In this document: in pieces, positions 13,477 through 17,444 of the stretch | Layout of the letters: the number at the start of each line of letters is the position of its first letter | How positions within the stretch are numbered: position 1 is the first letter of the stretch | Translations under genes and position numbers: made by a program | Notes under the pieces: generated by a model | Database searches by the model: none | Seen by the model: the letters and a program-made list of their open reading frames with translations, nothing else | What the model was told of the DNA's origin: nothing | Assembly: GCA_018897875.1 (NCBI GenBank) | Contig: JAHIKF010000390.1 | Location: 1 to 17,444 of the forward strand | Reading direction: 5' to 3' | Length of the DNA stretch: 17,444 bases | Source: Pseudomonadota bacterium | GTDB lineage: Bacteria > Desulfobacterota > Desulfobaccia > Desulfobaccales > 0-14-0-80-60-11

Positions 13477-13970
13477 TTAATCTTTAATGGTAGTTGCCGG
13501 CAGTCCCCGCTTTTGCCACTCCGGGAACCCGTAGGGATCGCGGTAGACCTGCCGATAGCCAAGTTTTACAGCCACCCGGGCTGCCGAGTCGCTTCGGACT
13601 CAGGCCAGGCCCGCTCAGTAAAAGACCACCAAGCGCTCTTTATCCGGTCCAAGCAGGGCCGCCAGGAGCCTTCTGGACCGCCACCTGCCCCACCAAGTGG
13701 GCGTCAGTGGCAAGCTGACTGCCCCCTTGATGTGACCGGCCCGGTATTCTACTTCCGGGCGAGTGTCCATCAGCAAAAGGCTCTGGGGTTTCTCCGGTAG
13801 CTGTCCGCCATCTCCTCGGTGCTGATGAGTCCATAACCCCCGGTTTCGGCCATTACCTCAGGCCAATTGACTTCTCTGGGAGCAGAGGCACGGCGTCGCC
13901 ACCACCAAGCCGCTCCCAGCAACGTGGCAGTTGTTAAAATCAGTAAGGCCACAGAGAGTAGTAAAATCAT
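13477..13970 (-). CDS. Membrane-anchored rhodanese, probable selenoprotein with two in-frame UGA codons; one-base gap in a C-run
   Basis: Rhodanese-fold sulfur (or selenium) transferase. An N-terminal membrane span (3-24) follows a GAGGAAG ribosome site. After a linker come YGLISTEEMADSYRRNP and SLLLMDTRPEVEYRAGHIKGA (rhodanese first half), then KERLVVFY-UGA-AGLA-UGA-VRSDSAARVAVKLGY and RDPYGFPEWQKRGLP (second half), ending in TAA at 13477. The UGAs (13617-13615 and 13602-13600) stand where the family has its catalytic Cys and a second Cys, so Sec119 and Sec124 are proposed. One base is missing near 13785-13788: adding a C to the CCCC run (NP-Q-SLLL) joins the frames, giving 164 residues. The span of 494 nt is one base short of 165 codons. 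The alternative is a decayed pseudogene. It lies 22 bp before pstS. Confidence 0.72.
13569..13614 (-). promoter_or_regulatory. SECIS-like hairpins downstream of the two UGA codons
   Basis: Right after the first UGA, CGGGC (13613-13609) pairs with GCCCG (13581-13577), and above an internal loop CTGAGTC (13603-13597) pairs with GACTCGG (13590-13584) around the loop CGAAGC. The apical loop lies 19-24 nt after that UGA. After the second UGA, CAGCC (13583-13579) pairs with GGCTG (13573-13569) around CGGGT, starting 17 nt downstream. Bacterial SECIS hairpins sit at such distances inside the coding sequence. The lower stem of the first and the second hairpin exclude each other. Confidence 0.5.
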
Positions 13971-14018
13971 GTCTTATCTTCCTCGGCGGCAAGCTTCAGG
14001 TCGGCCTGCAACCGCGCT

Positions 14019-14816
14019 TTACTCATGGGCAACAAGTTTCTGTCCATAAATGGCCGCGCCCAGGGCGCCCACCAGGTCTGGTTGGACCGGAACCAGGACG
14101 GATGCCCCCAGGCTTTCTTCCAAGAGGGATTTAATGCAAGGGTTATGGGCCACGCCGCCGGCGAAGAGCACCGACGGCGTCACCCCTACCCGGCGCAGCA
14201 TGGCCACCGTACGGGAGACGATGGCCAGGTGCAGCCCCATGGCAATATTGGCCGGAGACTCGCCCCGGGCCATGAGGCTGGTGGCCTCGCTCTCCGCAAA
14301 CACGGTGCACATGCTGTTGATCTGGATGCGCCGGTCTGCTTGCAGGGCGAAGTCGCCGAATTTCTCCAATGGCACCTGCAAGGCCACAGCCATGAACTCC
14401 AGGAACTTCCCGGTGCCCGCGGCGCAGCGGTCGTTCATTTCGAACTTGGCCACTTTGCCGTCCATGTTGAGGGCTATGGCCTTGGTGTCCTGGCCGCCGA
14501 TGTCCAGGATGGTGCGCACTCCGGGAAACAGGTGCCGGGCCCCCAGGGCGTAGGCCAGAATCTCCGTGATGGCGGTGATCTCGGGGTGATCCAGGTTTTC
14601 CAGGAGGAGTTTCCGTCCGTAACCGGTGGCCACAATCCTGGCGGCCCGCACCCGGTCCAGCAAACTCCGGCATTGGCCCAGGGGATCGAAGGTGGTGGGG
14701 AGCAGGTCCCAGTGCACCACCTGGCCGTCCTGGAGCAGCACCAGCTCAATGGAGCGGGAGCCGATGTCGATGCCCGCCACCAGGGGATGGTTCGCCGTCA
14801 CGGTTTCTTCACCCAT
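14019..14816 (-). CDS. HgdC/BadF-type activating ATPase (activator of a 2-hydroxyacyl-CoA dehydratase or double-cubane protein)
   Basis: 265 residues, ASKHA-fold ATPase of the BadF/BadG/BcrA/BcrD/HgdC family. As a homodimer bridged by a [4Fe-4S] cluster it uses ATP to push electrons at very low potential into its partner. Visible: phosphate-binding GIDIGSRSIELVLL (15-28) and LDIGGQDTKAIAL (104-116), cluster ligands Cys131 (NDRCAAGTGKFLE) and Cys170 (SMCTVFAESE), and adenosine motif AGGVAHN (219-225). The ATG at 14816 shares a base with the stop of the preceding small gene (TAATG), pointing to coupled translation. Its partner is the HgdB-type protein two genes upstream. It is followed after 48 bp by the rhodanese gene. 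Confidence 0.9.
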   Translation of the reverse strand: MGEETVTANHPLVAGIDIGSRSIELVLLQDGQVVHWDLLPTTFDPLGQCRSLLDRVRAARIVATGYGRKLLLENLDHPEITAITEILAYALGARHLFPGVRTILDIGGQDTKAIALNMDGKVAKFEMNDRCAAGTGKFLEFMAVALQVPLEKFGDFALQADRRIQINSMCTVFAESEATSLMARGESPANIAMGLHLAIVSRTVAMLRRVGVTPSVLFAGGVAHNPCIKSLLEESLGASVLVPVQPDLVGALGAAIYGQKLVAHE

Positions 14817-15052
14817 TACAACAACTCGCACACCAGCCGATCCCGGGCTTCGTCCAAAAGCGCACAAGCCCGTTCCAGGATTTTCACCGCCCGGGGCGAG
14901 GCGCCGCCAGGTCCGGCTGCATTGTCCAGGGCCACCTGGACGTAGGCCAGGGTTTCCGCCATCAGCGCGGTTTTCAGTTCATTCACCCGGTGCCGGTCCT
15001 GGAACCCAGGGTGAAGGTGCAAGGGAATGACCGGGGCCTTGTGAGGAATCAT
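14816..15052 (-). CDS. Conserved-looking 78-residue protein of unknown function
   Basis: A small, probably helical cytoplasmic protein: His/Pro-rich start (IPHKAPVIPLHLHPGF), then two predicted helices (about 22-45 and 53-77, with AVKILERACALLDEARDRL). No cofactor motif or membrane span. A GAGGGGG site seven bases before the ATG, 13 bp spacing from the upstream gene and the one-base overlap with the ATPase gene argue that it is real. Its position between the double-cubane-type protein and its ATPase suggests an accessory or assembly role, which is inference. I do not recognise a family. Confidence 0.7.
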   Translation of the reverse strand: MIPHKAPVIPLHLHPGFQDRHRVNELKTALMAETLAYVQVALDNAAGPGGASPRAVKILERACALLDEARDRLVCELL

Positions 15053-15065
15053 GGCAGTAACCCCC

Positions 15066-16340
15066 TCAACCCACCATCTCCAGGAAGGCTTCCACCCGGG
15101 TCTTGAGCTGCTCCACGTCCTCCATGCTGTAATCCGTTTCGATGCTGAGCATGGGAATGCCCGCCGCTTCCAGGGCCCGGCCCACCTTGAAGGCCTCGAT
15201 GGCGTAAGGCTGGCAGAAGTTCAGGGCAAAATGGATCACTCCCTTGACTTCCAGGTCCTTTGCCATGGCAACGATATTTTGGAGCCGCTCCTGGTTAGGC
15301 GTGAAACAGGCGCAGTCAATGCGCATGTAGCGATCCACCAGGGCGTCCAGCATCTCCTCCAAGGTGTCGCCCGATTCGTCCACCAGGTCCCGGATGTTCC
15401 TGGTGCCGATGCAGGACTCTTCGCCCACAATCACCGCTCCGGAGGATTCCACGATAAAGGGAAGCTTCCAGTTGGGGACCGCCATGGGGCAGCCCGATAG
15501 CATGAGCCGCGGGGTCTCCGGGGGTACGACTCCTTCTCCGGCCTTGACCCGCTTTTCCAGTTCATCGCACAGCTCGCCGATCTTGGCGGTGAACCGGACC
15601 GGGTCGTCATAGAAGCTGATCTGGTTAATGAGAAGCACGTCCCGCCCGGAGATGGGGGTGGGGACTGCAGCCCGGAGTTGATTCAAGCGCTGCAGCACCT
15701 GCCGCCGGCGATTCACCAGCTTGATGGCCTCCCTAAGTTTGGCCGCGGTGATCTCTTTGCCGGCAATCGCTTCGATTCTCTCTTTAAAGCGCCGGACTTC
15801 CGCCTTCCACAAATCCCGGTCGCAGGCCTGCTTCATCTGGGGGATTTCCATGACGTAAACCGGGGCGTACTCTTCGAAGATTTCGTAGGCTTTCTTCTTG
15901 CCGTCGCAGGTGGTCTCCCCCACCACCAGGTCGCAGGACTCGATATAGGGGCAGAGGCGGGAGAGTTTAAAACCCACAAAGGATTTGATCAAGGCGCAGG
16001 TGTTCCGGGGCAGAATCTTCTCCGCGGACTCCTTGCCGATTTCGGCCCCGGCGCAGAGCCCCACGCAGACGGCGTCCGCCGCCAGCACTAGTTCCTCCGG
16101 CACGAAGACGCAAAAGGTGCCGATAACCTTGCGCCCCTGGGCCTTGGCCTCCTGGATCTCCTTGATGCGCAGGCCATGGACCTCGGAGAGGACAAAATCC
16201 AGGTATTCCATGCCCTTGAGGCGGCCTTCCTGGGTAAGGTAGATGTCTCCATAAAACTTGCCCAGGACCTGCAAGAGCCCCTCATGGGCCGTAAGGTCCA
16301 GGTTCAATTTTTCCCACATTTCGTCGTAGGGGGTCGGCAT
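15066..16340 (-). CDS. HgdB/BcrC-family Fe-S protein, probably a double-cubane-cluster protein
   Basis: 424 residues, 2-hydroxyglutaryl-CoA dehydratase D-component family. Motifs: FCVFVPEELVLAADAVCVGLCAG (76-98), NTCALIKS (113-120), CPYIESCDLVVGETTCDGKKK (130-150), SGCPMAVPNWKL (282-293) and VGEESCIG (305-312). There are 14 cysteines, including 77, 96, 115, 130, 136, 145, 284, 310, 343, 345 and 376. A single subunit with no HgdA partner and the VGETTCDGKKK motif fit the stand-alone double-cubane proteins (YjiM/DCCP type), known for ATP-driven reduction of small molecules; a true hydroxyacyl-CoA dehydratase needs a second subunit, absent here. An AAAGGAG site precedes the ATG. The reductase partner is the ATPase at 14019-14816. 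The physiological substrate is unknown. Confidence 0.85.
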   Translation of the reverse strand: MPTPYDEMWEKLNLDLTAHEGLLQVLGKFYGDIYLTQEGRLKGMEYLDFVLSEVHGLRIKEIQEAKAQGRKVIGTFCVFVPEELVLAADAVCVGLCAGAEIGKESAEKILPRNTCALIKSFVGFKLSRLCPYIESCDLVVGETTCDGKKKAYEIFEEYAPVYVMEIPQMKQACDRDLWKAEVRRFKERIEAIAGKEITAAKLREAIKLVNRRRQVLQRLNQLRAAVPTPISGRDVLLINQISFYDDPVRFTAKIGELCDELEKRVKAGEGVVPPETPRLMLSGCPMAVPNWKLPFIVESSGAVIVGEESCIGTRNIRDLVDESGDTLEEMLDALVDRYMRIDCACFTPNQERLQNIVAMAKDLEVKGVIHFALNFCQPYAIEAFKVGRALEAAGIPMLSIETDYSMEDVEQLKTRVEAFLEMVG

Positions 16341-16401
16341 AAATTCGGTCTCCTTTGATGTTGGTCAGGGGCCGGTCTCCCTAAGCCCCCATGGGTCAGG
16401 T

Positions 16402-17444
16402 CTACGCTTCCATAATCAGGGCGTCGGCGATCATCTCCCAGATGTACTTCACTTCGATGTCCAGTTTGAACTTGGGCTTCAAGTTTTTCATGATCTGGTC
16501 CCGGCAGTTGGAGCACCCGGAGATGACCAGGTCCGCACCCGTGGCCCGGATGTCATCGGCCTTGAAGCTGCCATGTTCGGTCTTTTCTTTTTCAAAGGGG
16601 CCCGGCCAGTTGCCTGAGCCGGCGCCACAGCAGTAGCTCTCCAGGCGATTGTGGGGCATTTCCCGGAAGTTCTGCATATCAATGCAGTAGGAAATAATCT
16701 TCCGGGCTTTGTCGAAGTTGGAGTCGTCGCCGAAGGCCAAATAGGCCGAGCGGCCATGCTTACAGGAGTCGTGCCAGGTGACGATGCGGCCTTCATGCAC
16801 GCTCTTGTCCACCTTGATGCGCCCCTCTTCCAGCCACTGGAGGAGCACATCGAAGAAATAGACATAATTGTGACCGGTCTCGGGGCCGAACTCGTGCTTG
16901 AAGTATTTCTCGAGGTTCAGGCGGGTGCCGTAGGAGGCGCCGCCGCAGTCAGGCAAAATAAAGGTTTTGGCCTGGAGACGCTTCATGTTCTCCACCTTGC
17001 GCCGGGCGATTTCCTTGGAGGCCTCCATGTTGGCGGTGAAGATGCCCCAGTCCACCGACTCCCAGTTCTTCGAGGATGTGGTCCAGTCCGCCTTGGCGGC
17101 ATAGAAAATCTTCCACCACCACTTCATGTCGTCGGGTTCGGCGTAGGCCTCCTTGGAGTTCTGGAAGTGGAGATAATCCGCCCCCACTTTTTCAATGGGG
17201 GTGACGAAGCCGGGGCAACATTCTTCCGCCAGTTCCTCGCCCAACTCCTCCAGCAAGGTGACGTAGTCATCCTCGGGGATGCCCATGTTGTTGCCGGTCC
17301 GGAGGACCATGTCCACGCCTTTGTGGAGCACCCCGGGGACCCGCTCCCGGGGCCGGGCCGCCTTGGCCGCGCCCCAGATTTTAACCAGCTTGACGCCCAT
17401 GGGGCAGCCGATTTCGCAGCGCTGGCAGCCGGTGCAGATCCACA
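16402..17444 (-). CDS. CCG-domain iron-sulfur oxidoreductase, HdrD/DsrK/TmcB type (5' end outside window)
   Basis: At least 346 residues; the frame continues off the right edge. The first visible residues, WICTGCQRCEIGCPMGV, are a CxxCxxCxxxCP ferredoxin-like [4Fe-4S] motif. Two Cys-rich halves follow: Cys61-Cys62 and Cys152 (PDCGGASYG) in the first, and Cys213 (WHDSCKHGR), Cys257-Cys258 (YCCGAGSGNW) and Cys296/Cys299 (SGCSNCRD) in the second (numbering from the Met at 17400). The second set is a CCG motif as in heterodisulfide-reductase-like proteins. The family passes electrons between membrane or cytochrome partners and cytoplasmic carriers. It is followed after 61 bp by the double-cubane-type gene, to which it may supply electrons. 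Which paralogue it is cannot be settled without the missing end. Confidence 0.85.
   Translation of the reverse strand, partial: WICTGCQRCEIGCPMGVKLVKIWGAAKAARPRERVPGVLHKGVDMVLRTGNNMGIPEDDYVTLLEELGEELAEECCPGFVTPIEKVGADYLHFQNSKEAYAEPDDMKWWWKIFYAAKADWTTSSKNWESVDWGIFTANMEASKEIARRKVENMKRLQAKTFILPDCGGASYGTRLNLEKYFKHEFGPETGHNYVYFFDVLLQWLEEGRIKVDKSVHEGRIVTWHDSCKHGRSAYLAFGDDSNFDKARKIISYCIDMQNFREMPHNRLESYCCGAGSGNWPGPFEKEKTEHGSFKADDIRATGADLVISGCSNCRDQIMKNLKPKFKLDIEVKYIWEMIADALIMEA

Noticed and set aside
13640..13834. Alternative 64-residue minus-strand frame inside the rhodanese gene
   Set aside because: Its Ser/Gly/Pro-rich sequence has no domain, while the other frame gives an excellent rhodanese.
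15066..16340. Assignment as a true 2-hydroxyglutaryl-CoA dehydratase
   Set aside because: The second (HgdA-type) subunit is absent and the Cys pattern with VGETTCDGKKK fits stand-alone double-cubane proteins better.
1..17444. CRISPR arrays, rRNA genes or replication origins
   Set aside because: No regularly spaced repeat arrays, rRNA-like sequence or origin-type iterons were seen.

Overview
The gene content suggests an anaerobic, GC-rich deltaproteobacterium (Desulfobacterota; a sulfate-reducing or syntrophic lineage is likely). The signs are a CCG-domain iron-sulfur oxidoreductase of the HdrD/DsrK/TmcB kind, a double-cubane-type protein with its activating ATPase, and a probable selenoprotein. 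This placement is inference; there is no rRNA or marker gene in the window. Almost every real gene lies on the minus strand.

Left flank (1-3240): the 5' part of a short polyprenyl-phosphate sugar-phosphate transferase, cut by the window edge, then a long intergenic region with a 51-nt near-palindrome, then a complete Zymomonas-type pyruvate decarboxylase (1131-2834) with its own candidate promoter and terminator. Next come a strong intrinsic terminator and a 45-nt 3' fragment of a tRNA-Arg(ACG) gene. That fragment looks like one end of an integrated element.

Accessory region (about 3250-9430): a small integration module made of an XRE regulator (apparently leaderless), a 36-residue four-cysteine zinc-ribbon protein, and a tyrosine recombinase that carries one extra base and is therefore frameshifted. 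To its right is about 1.9 kb with few convincing genes, holding a run of hairpins (5269-5455) and a possible 54-residue membrane protein. Then comes a tightly coupled three-gene operon (8916 down to 6460): a MotA/ExbB-type channel subunit, an OmpA/MotB-like partner with a long coiled coil, and a 186-residue protein of unknown family. Diverged ~110-bp direct repeats flank this operon. The pair recalls ZorA/ZorB of Zorya anti-phage systems, but no known Zorya effector is present, so this is the best candidate here for an undescribed system.

Right flank (9436-17444): one long minus-strand run of closely spaced or overlapping genes. In transcription order: CCG-domain Fe-S protein (partial), double-cubane/HgdB-type protein, a 78-residue protein, HgdC-type activating ATPase, a membrane-anchored rhodanese, PstS, PstC, PstA, PstB and a HAD protein. 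The rhodanese is notable. Both cysteines of its active-site loop are replaced by in-frame TGA codons, each followed by a hairpin at a SECIS-like distance, so it is probably a two-selenocysteine protein. It also lacks one base in a C-run. Electron-transfer and redox genes therefore sit directly upstream of, and probably run into, a high-affinity phosphate uptake operon.
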